Positions 16,168 through 23,524 of a stretch of DNA of 23,803 bases are shown piece by piece (the stretch's first letter is position 1; the number at the start of each line of letters is the position of its first letter). Source of the DNA: CAZOEL01 sp964578835 (GTDB lineage: Bacteria; Desulfobacterota; Syntrophobacteria; Syntrophobacterales; Syntrophobacteraceae); contig CAZOEL010000093.1 of NCBI GenBank assembly GCA_964578835.1, forward strand, positions 1 to 23,803, in the 5' to 3' direction. Both the position numbers and the translations under genes were made by a program. The notes under the pieces are model-generated. The model was given only the letters and a program-made list of their open reading frames with translations. It was not told where the DNA came from and ran no database searches.

Positions 16168-16389
16168 ATGAGCATAAAAAGAAAGCCAAGAGATGCAAAA
16201 CGCCCCAAGGACATGCATGAAAAGCCAATTGAGAACCAAGATTCCCGAGTAGAGCGTTACAAGATAACCTATATGCGAAACCCGAAAAAGGCCAAATCAA
16301 CGAGGTGGGAACGGAGCTACATCACAGCGATTTTTGCAGTGGTTTTTCTGCTAGTCGCTATCTGGCATTTATTTTCCTCATCGAAATAG
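16168..16389 (+). CDS. Small single-helix membrane protein of unknown function
   Basis: The 73-residue frame has a plausible ribosome site (GAGG, eight bases before the ATG). About 48 N-terminal residues are highly charged (RKPRDAKRPKD, KNPKKAKSTRW-like clusters), and one hydrophobic helix follows (YITAIFAVVFLLVAIWHLF). The positive residues before the helix predict an N-in orientation. I do not recognise a family. It could be a membrane-associated accessory protein, or possibly not a gene; the ribosome site and helix argue in favour. Confidence 0.5.
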   Translation: MSIKRKPRDAKRPKDMHEKPIENQDSRVERYKITYMRNPKKAKSTRWERSYITAIFAVVFLLVAIWHLFSSSK

Positions 16390-16464
16390 ACCGGCTTCAG
16401 GCAAGAAACCGGTCTATCCATCACCAATCCCGCTACACAGGGGGCTTCTTTTTCGACAGCCCCC
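16386..16464. terminator. Two hairpins between convergent genes
   Basis: ATAGACCGG (16386-16394) pairs with CCGGTCTAT (16409-16417), and GGGGGCT (16440-16446) with AGCCCCC (16458-16464). Both stems are perfect. Neither has a good T-run, so termination from either side is plausible but not certain. They lie between the small membrane protein (+) and the L,D-transpeptidase gene (-). Confidence 0.45.
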
Positions 16465-16486
16465 ACACTTTACCCCATATGGTTTT

Positions 16487-17155
16487 CTAGGGTAGAATCT
16501 TCACCGGCGTACCCACCGTTATTATCTGAAAGAGCTCATCCATTGCGCTATTGCTTACCGCAACGCATCCGAGAGTCCAATCTTCATACGTCCCTCCGCC
16601 ATGAATGAAAATGGCCCCTCCAAGCGAGGTGTTTGGCGGAGGAAGCCGTCTATCTTCGTTTGCGTTCAGAATTTTCTTGTACTCTTCGAGCGAGATCATA
16701 CCTGTCTCGAGAGCTTCCTCAGCATGCTTCGATGTTGGATAATTCAAGCCAAGCGACTTATAATACTTGCTCGCCGGATTCTTCATACAGATAAAATACT
16801 CACCCTCAGGCGTTCTCCCATCTCCACGGAAGTATTTGTCGCCGGACGGACTTGGGCCGAGAGCGATCCGATAATCCCGCACGAGAGTTTTGTCCTGCAC
16901 GAGCAGCATCCTCCTATCTGTCTTGAAGACATACAATCTTGGATTGCAGACCCCTGAGAGGGGAAAATCAAGGTTCACGTCGCAATAAATGGGCTCCGGC
17001 TCCGGAGGCTTGGGAGCCTCCGCCACCTGCGGCGCCGGTTTCGGAACAATCGGCTTCGAATTGAATAGAGAGCAAGAAGGCAAAATGACCAGAACTGATG
17101 CGCAGAGCGCAATAAAAACAAGACTCCTTCCTCGAAGCAACCTACTGAAGCTCAT
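16487..17155 (-). CDS. L,D-transpeptidase (YkuD) lipoprotein, GCxAx active-site variant
   Basis: YkuD enzymes form 3-3 crosslinks in peptidoglycan or attach or release proteins through a catalytic Cys. The ATG at 17155 has GAGGAGG ten bases upstream and gives 222 residues. A lipobox VILPSC directs lipidation, then comes a Pro-rich spacer (residues about 34-54) and a YkuD domain whose active site reads IFIHGGG-TYEDWTLGCVAVSN. The usual SHGC is TLGC here and the following Arg is Ala, as in the GCIAL subtype near YafK-like enzymes. It lies 99 bp after a second YkuD lipoprotein on the same strand. The substrate (Lpp-like protein or crosslink) cannot be decided from sequence. Confidence 0.85.
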   Translation of the reverse strand: MSFSRLLRGRSLVFIALCASVLVILPSCSLFNSKPIVPKPAPQVAEAPKPPEPEPIYCDVNLDFPLSGVCNPRLYVFKTDRRMLLVQDKTLVRDYRIALGPSPSGDKYFRGDGRTPEGEYFICMKNPASKYYKSLGLNYPTSKHAEEALETGMISLEEYKKILNANEDRRLPPPNTSLGGAIFIHGGGTYEDWTLGCVAVSNSAMDELFQIITVGTPVKILP

Positions 17156-17254
17156 CACGGGGAATCCCTCCTCTTTTTTGGCGCTATCCCGTTTTGTTAC
17201 TAAAAGCCACCCACTTCACTTCCACAACAATTTCACCCGGGCGGAAGCTTCCAA

Positions 17255-18154
17255 TCAACGAGCCTTTTGCATCGCGGCTTTTGGCTTCTCGCCTTCCCTG
17301 GTCGGAAGACCTCCCCCAGAGGCCTTCACTTCCGGTTTACCCAAGCTCCCGTAGAACTTCAAATCCTTATCCAAATCTTTGAGCGAATCCGTAATCAACA
17401 CTATCGTTCCCATCTCCGCCCAGGCAAAAAGCTTCTCCGCCGGCTCCAGCGGCAGATTGACGCAACCATGAGAGCCATAGGGCCCGATTATATCTCCCCC
17501 ATGTATCCACACTCGACCGTATATTCGCAAGGCGGAAGGCATCAAGGCGGGAGTCCCGTATGCATTGTTGTAGCTCCGCGAAATGTGGTATGGATCCTTC
17601 TCCAAAACCTTGTAAAGCCCCTTCTGAGTCCATCCCCATTTCTTTCCTATGCATATCTGGGCATCGCCTTTGAGCTTTCCCTTTTCGTACCATCCGATAA
17701 AAGGGATGTCTTTGACCACGAGCACAAACTTGTTAATACGCACCCAGGCGCCGAGATTCTTTGGAAGAGGGCTCCAGGTCTTGTAGGCGGAAAAATCCTT
17801 CGGCGCCTTGAGCCGACGCTTCTTTTTAATATCATCCCGAATATATTCGCGGTCCTTTATATTCAGGCGAGCGAGAATTTCCTGGCATGCGGGGTACGTG
17901 AGCGCAGGATCTTTCTCAGAGAGCTTCAGCACCTCTTTTTCCGTCAGCACTCGCTGCGTCCAGGCGAGCCTCGGATCAGGCTTCTTCAAAAAGGGATTGC
18001 CCCCGAGCTTTTGATCGCCCGCCTCGTCCTCGGGCGGATGCAAATACTCGACCTGTCCCATATCGACATGCCTCAGAGCACATCCGCTCAGCAAAAAGCA
18101 GAAAAGAAGAAGCCAGGGCCATTTCCACAAAGTCCAGCTATACAATTGCAACAC
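17255..18154 (-). CDS. L,D-transpeptidase (YkuD) lipoprotein, canonical active site
   Basis: The 299-residue lipoprotein has a hydrophobic signal ending in the lipobox FLLSGC, a long N-terminal region with a possible peptidoglycan-related helical segment, and a YkuD domain with VWIHGGDIIGPYGSHGCVNL. This holds the canonical His and catalytic SHGC. It ends in a low-complexity charged tail. The start is uncertain: GTG at 18154 is only three bases from GGAG, and TTG codons at 18151 or 18145 fit the ribosome site better. It is paired with the downstream YkuD gene; they probably act on the same sacculus with different specificities (inference). Confidence 0.88.
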   Translation of the reverse strand: MLQLYSWTLWKWPWLLLFCFLLSGCALRHVDMGQVEYLHPPEDEAGDQKLGGNPFLKKPDPRLAWTQRVLTEKEVLKLSEKDPALTYPACQEILARLNIKDREYIRDDIKKKRRLKAPKDFSAYKTWSPLPKNLGAWVRINKFVLVVKDIPFIGWYEKGKLKGDAQICIGKKWGWTQKGLYKVLEKDPYHISRSYNNAYGTPALMPSALRIYGRVWIHGGDIIGPYGSHGCVNLPLEPAEKLFAWAEMGTIVLITDSLKDLDKDLKFYGSLGKPEVKASGGGLPTREGEKPKAAMQKAR

Positions 18155-18412
18155 CTTCTCCGAAAATGCCCTCCTCCCGAGATCAGCTCCCGGAAAATCA
18201 ACTACATCGCCTAAACGGGAAACGATACAACAGAGGAGCGCTCAAAATCCAGCAAGCATTCACTATCAAAGATCGACCTCGAATTCAACTGTCAGAATTG
18301 AAGGCGAGAATGGCTCAGCTCACAACCAACCGCATTCAATAGAATTACTTCAGTTACTCTTTTTCGGTCACAGGGATCGCAACTTTTGCAAATCCGTCTG
18401 CGACTTTAAAGT
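18155..18412. other. Gene-free divergent interval upstream of the attenuator promoter
   Basis: It lies between the YkuD gene (-) and the leader transcript (+). I find no convincing promoter for the YkuD gene. A minus-strand sequence CTGACA near 18290 followed by TGATAGT has poor spacing. No gene is supported. Confidence 0.5.
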
Positions 18413-18441
18413 TTGACATGGAGCCAAGGGGCGGCTATAGT
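18413..18441 (+). promoter_or_regulatory. Promoter of the Phe leader / DAHP synthase-prephenate dehydratase gene
   Basis: A perfect TTGACA (18413-18418), a 17-bp spacer and TATAGT (18436-18441). Transcription would start near 18448, leaving a leader of about 280 nt before the enzyme start. Confidence 0.85.
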
Positions 18442-18469
18442 AGCTCGACTGATTAAAGGATAGAATAGA

Positions 18470-18604
18470 ATGGATATGAATATGTTTCCAAAATTCTTTG
18501 TTCCGGGAGCCGGCAAAAATGCTGTCTGCGCATCGCTTAGCGATCGCATGAACGGTTTCTTTTTCTTTTTTAGCTTTTTTTGGCCAGCCCACCCTGGACA
18601 TTGA
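18470..18604 (+). CDS. Phenylalanine-rich attenuator leader peptide
   Basis: A short frame of 44 residues from the ATG at 18470 (AAAGGA upstream) ends at 18604. Its last part reads MNGFFFFFSFFWPAHPGH, with seven Phe codons in an eight-codon run (18557-18580, one Ser in the middle). Alternatively it starts at the internal ATG at 18548, giving an 18-residue peptide much like E. coli PheL. It is followed by hairpins and an intrinsic terminator just before the first structural gene, whose enzyme makes Phe. A stalled ribosome at Phe codons would report Phe starvation. The role is inferred from this arrangement. Confidence 0.8.
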   Translation: MDMNMFPKFFVPGAGKNAVCASLSDRMNGFFFFFSFFWPAHPGH

Positions 18605-18695
18605 CTTTATTGCTAAAAAAGCCCTGGGTGGAGAGGAAATCCCCCGGGCGTAAAAACTTTCTTAAACCCCGAGGAGGATTCCTCGGGGTTTTTTT
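18584..18695 (+). promoter_or_regulatory. Attenuator: competing RNA pairings
   Basis: Three pairings can be drawn. (A) CCACCC (18589-18594) with GGGTGG (18626-18631). (B) GCCC..GGG (18621-18628) with CCC..GGGC (18642-18649). (C) The terminator at 18664-18691. If A forms, it removes the 5' arm of B and frees 18641-18648 to pair imperfectly (6 of 8) with the terminator arm 18667-18674, an antiterminator. A ribosome at the leader stop (18602) would cover 18589-18594, favouring B and C. A ribosome stalled at the Phe codons would leave A free. Drawn by hand. Confidence 0.6.
18664..18695 (+). terminator. Attenuator terminator before the aromatic synthesis gene
   Basis: AAACCCCGAGGA (18664-18675) and TCCTCGGGGTTT (18680-18691) form a perfect 12-bp stem with loop GGAT, followed by TTTTTTT up to 18695. 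It lies 30 bp before the ATG of the enzyme it controls, so it is an attenuator rather than an end-of-gene terminator. Confidence 0.92.
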
Positions 18696-18725
18696 ATTCC
18701 AAACAAGGAAGACCGGGAGAGCGTC

Positions 18726-20627
18726 ATGATTTTAGTTTTGAAAAAAGGTATTACGCCGGAAGAAGAAGATCGATTGAAAGAAGCGCTTCGAGCTGACAAT
18801 TACATCATTAGACAGATTGAGGGAGTGGAGGAGACCATCCTCGGGGTTGTTGGGAAGATCACCAAGGATGTGGGGTATTTTGAAGCGCTTCCCGGAGTTT
18901 CCAAGGCATTTCCCATTTCCAAACCTTATAAGCTCGTAAGCCGGGAGATACACCCGCAACCTTCAGTGATCAAAGTGGGCGACGTCGCAGTAGGAGGAGA
19001 CCGGCTGGTAGTGATAGCGGGGCCGTGTGGAGTGGAGGACAGAAAACGCACCTTGGAAATCGCTCGCATGGTGCGTAGATGTGGAGCGGTTCTCTTCCGA
19101 GGCGGAGCATTCAAGCCCAGAACCTCTCCCTATTCCTTCCAGGGACTTGGCGAGGAGGGATTGAAAATTCTCCAGGAAGTCAGGGAAGAGACCGGTCTTG
19201 GAATCGTAACGGAGATGACTTCGACGAGCCAGGTCGATCTGATGGTGAAATATGTCGATGTCGTACAGATAGGCGCTCGGAACATGCAAAACTTCGAGCT
19301 CCTCAAGTGCGTGGGCCGCATCGGAAAGCCCGTGCTTCTCAAAAGGGGGCTCTCGGCAACCATCGAGGAATGGCTCATGTCCGCCGAATACGTATTATCG
19401 GAAGGCAACGACCAGGTGATCTTGTGCGAGCGAGGAATAAGGACCTTCGAGCGCTTCACCAGGAACACGCTGGATCTGACGGCGGTGCCGGTAATCAAGG
19501 GTTTGACGCATTTGCCCATCATAATAGACCCCAGCCACGCCACGGGCATCCGCGAAAAGGTTAGCCCAATGGCTCGCGCCGCTATTGCCGCGGGGGCCGA
19601 CGGGCTGATCATCGAGGTGCACACGGAGCCCGACAAAGCGCTCTCGGATGGTCCGCAAAGCCTGTATCCGGAGCAATTCCAGCAACTGATGCGAGATCTG
19701 TATGTCATAGCGCCGGTGGTGGGAAAGCAGGTTGATTACAGCTATCTCGAAAAGGCGGCCGTCTTGCGGAAGCCTGTTGATTCCGGCGCGGCCGAGGATC
19801 TGGTTGTCTATAATGGAGTCCCGGGCTCCTTCAGCCATAAGGCATGTACCCAGTTCTTCGGGCCAGAAGCCAAGCTCCGCAGCTGCGCATCATTCAGAGA
19901 AGTCTTCACAGCCATACAAAACGGAGAAGCCTCGCTCGGAGTCGTTCCGGTTGAAAACAGCCTGACGGGCAGCATCCATGAAAACTATGACCTTCTGCTC
20001 GAATTCGACCTGAAGATAGAGGGAGAAGTGACCCTGCGAATCATGCACAACCTCATTGGGCTTCCAGGCGTCTCAGTCGATGAAATCGAACGGATCTATT
20101 CTCACCCGCAGGCATTCCAACAGTGCAGAGAGTACCTGGAAAAACATCCGAACTGGGATCTTGTGACCTGCAAAGACACTGCAAGCTGCGTTCAACGAGT
20201 AAAAGAATCCGGAAATCCGAGAGAAGCCTCCATAGCGAGTCAAGAAGCCGCCGAGGTATTTCAGATGAGCGTTCTGAAGGAGGGCATTGAAACCAATCCA
20301 AGAAACTTCACGCGCTTCGTTGTCGTATCCAAGGGCGGCGGGTTCCTGACAGGCCCGAAGAACAAATCCTCTTTGATCTTCTCGGTAAGCGATAAGCCGG
20401 GAGCGCTATACGGAGCGCTGAAGATTTTTGCCGACAACAATATAAACCTTGTGAAGCTGGAATCCAGACCCATCCACAACAAGCCATGGGAATACCTTTT
20501 CTATACCGACGTTGAGGTAGATTTGATGGATGAAGATCATCGAGCTCTGCTGGATGAGCTAAGAAACAAGACCGAATTTCTCAAAATCCTGGGCAGCTAC
20601 CGAAAGGGAACAGGCGAAAACAGCTGA
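18726..20627 (+). CDS. Fused DAHP synthase - prephenate dehydratase with ACT domain
   Basis: The 633-residue fusion joins the first enzyme of the shikimate pathway to the Phe-branch enzyme. Domains: ferredoxin-like regulatory domain (about 1-68, as in Thermotoga-type DAHP synthase); DAHP synthase core (about 69-335) with IAGPCGVED (Cys101 metal ligand), KPRTSPY (130-136) and DPSHATG (His271); linker; prephenate dehydratase (about 358-533) with GVPGSFSHKA and the catalytic TRF at 529-531; and an ACT domain (about 549-625) with GAL and ESRP (579-582), the Phe-binding motifs. No chorismate mutase domain is present, so that step must be done by another protein. The ribosome site is GGGAG. Feedback by Phe at ACT plus the Phe attenuator give two layers of control. 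Domain calls are confident; active-site completeness is judged by motifs only. Confidence 0.93.
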   Translation: MILVLKKGITPEEEDRLKEALRADNYIIRQIEGVEETILGVVGKITKDVGYFEALPGVSKAFPISKPYKLVSREIHPQPSVIKVGDVAVGGDRLVVIAGPCGVEDRKRTLEIARMVRRCGAVLFRGGAFKPRTSPYSFQGLGEEGLKILQEVREETGLGIVTEMTSTSQVDLMVKYVDVVQIGARNMQNFELLKCVGRIGKPVLLKRGLSATIEEWLMSAEYVLSEGNDQVILCERGIRTFERFTRNTLDLTAVPVIKGLTHLPIIIDPSHATGIREKVSPMARAAIAAGADGLIIEVHTEPDKALSDGPQSLYPEQFQQLMRDLYVIAPVVGKQVDYSYLEKAAVLRKPVDSGAAEDLVVYNGVPGSFSHKACTQFFGPEAKLRSCASFREVFTAIQNGEASLGVVPVENSLTGSIHENYDLLLEFDLKIEGEVTLRIMHNLIGLPGVSVDEIERIYSHPQAFQQCREYLEKHPNWDLVTCKDTASCVQRVKESGNPREASIASQEAAEVFQMSVLKEGIETNPRNFTRFVVVSKGGGFLTGPKNKSSLIFSVSDKPGALYGALKIFADNNINLVKLESRPIHNKPWEYLFYTDVEVDLMDEDHRALLDELRNKTEFLKILGSYRKGTGENS

Positions 20628-20764
20628 TCGCAAATCACTCCTGAACAGGCGTAATATGCATTCGGGCAGTCCCCATTTCCTCTTGGATGGGGTCTCCTCC
20701 ATGTGGTATATGTCACGAAGTAACTGGACGATCCCGTTTACGCCCAAAAGAGGAGGACTGAATC

Positions 20765-20941
20765 ATGCCGTATGGCGCACAAGTAAAGAAGCTGGATGAG
20801 GTTTTTCTGGAAGACGGACTCAAATTGGCAGTTCATCCCGATGTGATGAAGATGCTCGATTTGAAGCCGGGGCAGAAGGTGGATGTGGAGCTTGGGAAAA
20901 AAATAATAGAGGAAAATGACAGATTGGAGCGCTTCAAATAG
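20765..20941 (+). CDS. Small unknown protein, possible AbrB-like fold
   Basis: This 58-residue frame starts at the ATG at 20765 with a strong ribosome site (AGAGGAGGA) and ends at a TAG at 20941. The segment LAVHPDVMKMLDLKPGQKVDVELG resembles the beta-hairpin plus LKPGDKVxVxL pattern of AbrB/MazE-like swapped-hairpin domains, but the DNA-binding residues are not evident. A weak promoter candidate (TTGGAT at 20683, TATATG at 20707) and a hairpin (CCCCAT 20671-20676 / ATGGGG 20687-20692) lie upstream. The family assignment is tentative; that it is a gene is more likely than not. Confidence 0.6.
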   Translation: MPYGAQVKKLDEVFLEDGLKLAVHPDVMKMLDLKPGQKVDVELGKKIIEENDRLERFK

Positions 20942-21252
20942 CTGCGCGCGAAAGGGCTCCGGCCTGAGGGACGGGGCTCCTTCAACATCTTCTTCAACCA
21001 GTCCCATCCCCGGAAAGCCCCACACAAACCAGGGCTTTTCGCCTTCTCACGCCAAAGATGCAATGAAAATTCGGCTTTCTCCGATTTTTATCCGACCCTG
21101 CCGAAAAAATAATGTGACTTTTTAGAAACCCGGATTGTAGTAGATATTGAGGCGCAAATAAAAGCCTCCCCCACTCCAATGAGCCAGGTACCCCTCCAAA
21201 CCTGGCTCTTTCTTTTTCCAAATCCCCAAAGAAGACACGGCCGGAAAGCTTG
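20942..21252. other. Gene-free convergent interval with stacked terminators
   Basis: No coding frame is supported. Candidate terminators: AAAGCCC (21014-21020)/GGGCTTT (21032-21038); a weaker TCGG/CCGA stem with flanking A and T runs at about 21065-21090; and a strong one at 21181-21218 (annotated separately). The unusual number of hairpins could also reflect a small RNA, but I recognise no known one. Confidence 0.5.
21181..21218 (+). terminator. Terminator in the interval before the DUF3786 gene
   Basis: GAGCCAGGT (21181-21189) and ACCTGGCTC (21200-21208) form a perfect 9-bp stem with a 10-nt loop, followed by TTTCTTTTTCC. It reads on the plus strand, about 240 bp after the small unknown gene, so it may end a transcript that starts within this interval. 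Confidence 0.8.
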
Positions 21253-22110
21253 CTAGTCGCGTCCTTTTACCGCCGCCAACAATCGATCGGCAACCTGCTC
21301 ACAGGCAAAGATCAACGATTCCAGGTCCAGAGTATCCAAGACCTTTTCATCGAAAAGGAATTTTGCCCTGGCCTCAAATCCCTCGGCAGGATCTGCATCC
21401 CACCAGAGCACGCGGATGGGGAGCTTGGGCAGAATCTGGAAATGCGCCGCATAATCGACATGCTTGTCTTGCCGGGAAACCTCCTGGCCAATCCCCGAAA
21501 CAGCTATCGGCAATCGATCGATCTTGCCGGAAAAAGCCCGGGACAAAGGCGCCTCGCAATGGGCCTGAAGGCTTTTTATCTTGGATACCGAGTTTGGAAG
21601 GCTCTCCATGCCCACCCACATGCCCGAAGGATTGCCTGCGCCTCCGATGACGTAATTGTATATAAAGATCTTTTCGTATGGACTGATCTCCTCGCCGGAG
21701 CTTTTCACAACGTCTTCAACCGTTACTCTGACTTCACCGTCCAGATATGGGAAAACAAGAGTCGGCTCTCCTCGAGACTCATCCAAAACCGCGCCGAGGC
21801 TCGATGCGATACTCCGAAAATCCCACTTTTTCACTTCCTGGCGAAGGAACTGCAATGCTTTCTCAAAGCCTTCCCGCTTCACGCCAATGCCCGACTTGTG
21901 CTGTTCGGAGAGGCGGAGACGGAAAGGCTGGATCGCGTCGCTATCCAGATAAGGGCATGCATCGAGGTCGACCTGCCCGACTATTGCTTGAGTCGCAAAG
22001 GCAAGACACGACGCCAGGCCGCATTCGCCGCAGTTCGTCTTTGGAGTGAGGTTGTAGAGCTGTATCGGGGTAAGGCGGTTATCGAGCTTCTCTCGATGTT
22101 CATCTCTCAT
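21253..22110 (-). CDS. Fe-S cluster and DUF3786 domain protein
   Basis: The ATG at 22110 with GGAG six bases upstream gives 285 residues; the frame is open 40 codons further up, but that part lacks a ribosome site. The N-terminus has the four-Cys pattern C27-x2-C30-x4-C35-x16-C52 (NCGECGLASCLAFA...DACPYL) of the small 4Fe-4S domain (PF04060 type) found in corrinoid-linked enzymes. The remainder resembles DUF3786, with YEKIFIYNYVIGGAGNPSGMWVGMESLP and FEARAKFLFDEKVLDTLDLESLIF. No signal peptide or membrane helix is evident, so it is cytoplasmic. The function is not established; this architecture is typical of strict anaerobes. It may bind a redox cluster and a corrinoid or related cofactor (inference). 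Confidence 0.8.
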   Translation of the reverse strand: MRDEHREKLDNRLTPIQLYNLTPKTNCGECGLASCLAFATQAIVGQVDLDACPYLDSDAIQPFRLRLSEQHKSGIGVKREGFEKALQFLRQEVKKWDFRSIASSLGAVLDESRGEPTLVFPYLDGEVRVTVEDVVKSSGEEISPYEKIFIYNYVIGGAGNPSGMWVGMESLPNSVSKIKSLQAHCEAPLSRAFSGKIDRLPIAVSGIGQEVSRQDKHVDYAAHFQILPKLPIRVLWWDADPAEGFEARAKFLFDEKVLDTLDLESLIFACEQVADRLLAAVKGRD

Positions 22111-22251
22111 AATTGTCTCCTGTGGCTTCAGACGCCATTCAATTTTACCTACATCGCCTTTTTGGTACGCAGTGACCGCGGAGATCACGCGGCAGAGTCG
22201 GCCAAGCAGGCCGCCCGATCCAATCCACAATCCTGGAGTGTATGATAAGCC

Positions 22252-22292
22252 AAAAAAAGGCGAGACCCCATAACCAGCAGTTCTCGCCTTTT
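22252..22292 (-). terminator. Terminator after the UDP-glucuronate decarboxylase gene
   Basis: AAAAGGCGAGA (22255-22265) and TCTCGCCTTTT (22282-22292) pair perfectly over 11 bp. On the minus strand the stem ends in a run of seven T (22258-22252). It is 86 bp after the stop at 22379. Confidence 0.88.
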
Positions 22293-22378
22293 ATATACTC
22301 ATCGCGCCGAGATGCGCAATTCCCCCGAAGCTTCTCATTTTGCATGAGAAACGCCGCAACCTCCAGGCTCATGAGCCA

Positions 22379-23353
22379 TCACAAGGCATTGGAGTATTCC
22401 ATGTTGCCGGATCGGAGAAGATCGTCAAAATAGTCTACCGTCTTCCGCAACCCCTCATCGAGAGGAATTTTGGGCTCCCAGTCCAAATTGCTCTTGGCCA
22501 CGCTAATATCGGGCTTACGCATAATGGGGTCGTCTTGAGGCAGCGGCTTGAACACCAGCTCAGATTTGGATCCGGTGAGGTTGATAATCTTCTCGGCCAG
22601 CTCCAGGATGGTGAATTCGCCGGGGTTGCCCAAGTTCACAGGTCCGGTGAATCCGTCCGGAGAGTTCATGAGCCGGATGAAGCCTTCGATAAGGTCGTCA
22701 ACATAGCAAAAAGAGCGCGTCTGATTGCCGCTGCCGTAGATCGTGATGGGATCTCCGTTCAGGGCCTGGACGATAAAATTGGATACGACGCGCCCATCAT
22801 TTGGATGCATTCTGGGGCCATAGGTATTGAAAATCCGGGCCACCTTTATTCTCAACCGGTGCTGCCTGTGGTAGTCGAAGAAGAGCGTTTCCGCGCAGCG
22901 CTTCCCTTCATCATAGCATGAACGGGGCCCGATGGGGTTCACATGTCCCCAATACGACTCCTGCTGGGGATGGACTTTCGGATCGCCATAGACTTCAGAA
23001 GTCGACGCCTGCATGATCTTCGCCCTGACCCTCTTCGCCAGGCCAAGCATATTGATCGAGCCGTGCACATTTACTTTGGTCGTTTGCACCGGGTCGGTCT
23101 GGTAGTGTATGGGAGAAGCGGGACACGCCAGATTGAAGATTTCGTCCACCTCCACGTAGAGAGGATAGGTAATGTCATGCCGGTACAGCTCAAAATATGA
23201 GTTATCCAGGAGATGCAAGATGTTTCTCTTGCTTCCCGTGTAGAAGTTGTCCACGCACAGCACATCATGGCCGTCTTTGAGAAGACGCTCGCAAAGGTGA
23301 GAGCCCAGAAAACCGGCGCCGCCGGTCACGGCGCATCGCTTACGAAGATGCAT
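22379..23353 (-). CDS. UDP-glucuronate decarboxylase (UDP-xylose synthase) family
   Basis: This short-chain dehydrogenase/reductase makes UDP-xylose from UDP-glucuronate using bound NAD. From the ATG at 23353 (ribosome site AAAGGA) it has 324 residues. It shows GGAGFLGSHL (11-20) for NAD, the catalytic Ser in STSEVYGDP (118-126), and SCYDEGKR (145-152) containing Tyr147 and Lys151. It also has the UXS-specific HRVARIFNTYGPRMHPNDGR-like region and SFCYVDDL. An upstream in-frame ATG at 23389 exists but adds residues outside the fold. It supplies a sugar donor for surface polysaccharide. The partial gene beyond it also looks polysaccharide-related, though transcribed the other way. Confidence 0.92.
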   Translation of the reverse strand: MHLRKRCAVTGGAGFLGSHLCERLLKDGHDVLCVDNFYTGSKRNILHLLDNSYFELYRHDITYPLYVEVDEIFNLACPASPIHYQTDPVQTTKVNVHGSINMLGLAKRVRAKIMQASTSEVYGDPKVHPQQESYWGHVNPIGPRSCYDEGKRCAETLFFDYHRQHRLRIKVARIFNTYGPRMHPNDGRVVSNFIVQALNGDPITIYGSGNQTRSFCYVDDLIEGFIRLMNSPDGFTGPVNLGNPGEFTILELAEKIINLTGSKSELVFKPLPQDDPIMRKPDISVAKSNLDWEPKIPLDEGLRKTVDYFDDLLRSGNMEYSNAL

Positions 23354-23509
23354 AAATATTCCTTTCAGATAGCGTCCAAATTCCATCACCCGCCCCCTCA
23401 GAAAAGCAAGAGCCGCAAAACAGCACCCTCACGCCTCGCTCCCCCGGGGTCAATAACCGCAAACCGTGGTAATTTAATCCCATCTCCGAGCTTTGACAAT
23501 CATTTAATA

Positions 23510-23524
23510 GGAATCGGAGATTCC
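23510..23524. promoter_or_regulatory. Small palindrome in the divergent intergenic region
   Basis: GGAATC-GGA-GATTCC is a perfect inverted repeat with a 3-bp centre, with a further GATTCC at 23536-23541. It lies between the UDP-glucuronate decarboxylase gene (-) and the partial gene (+). It may be an operator, but no partner is identified and no clear promoter was found in 23354-23643. Confidence 0.35.

Noticed and set aside
17267..18214. 315-codon plus-strand frame
   Set aside because: Antisense to the canonical L,D-transpeptidase lipoprotein.
18368..18601. 77-codon minus-strand frame in the attenuator region
   Set aside because: Antisense to the promoter and leader peptide; it uses the poly-Phe codons as Lys/Glu-rich text.
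21250..22245. 331-codon plus-strand frame
   Set aside because: Antisense to the Fe-S/DUF3786 gene; no recognisable domain.
23498..23520. TTGACA near 23493 as promoter of the partial gene
   Set aside because: No acceptable -10 sequence at 16-18 bp downstream.
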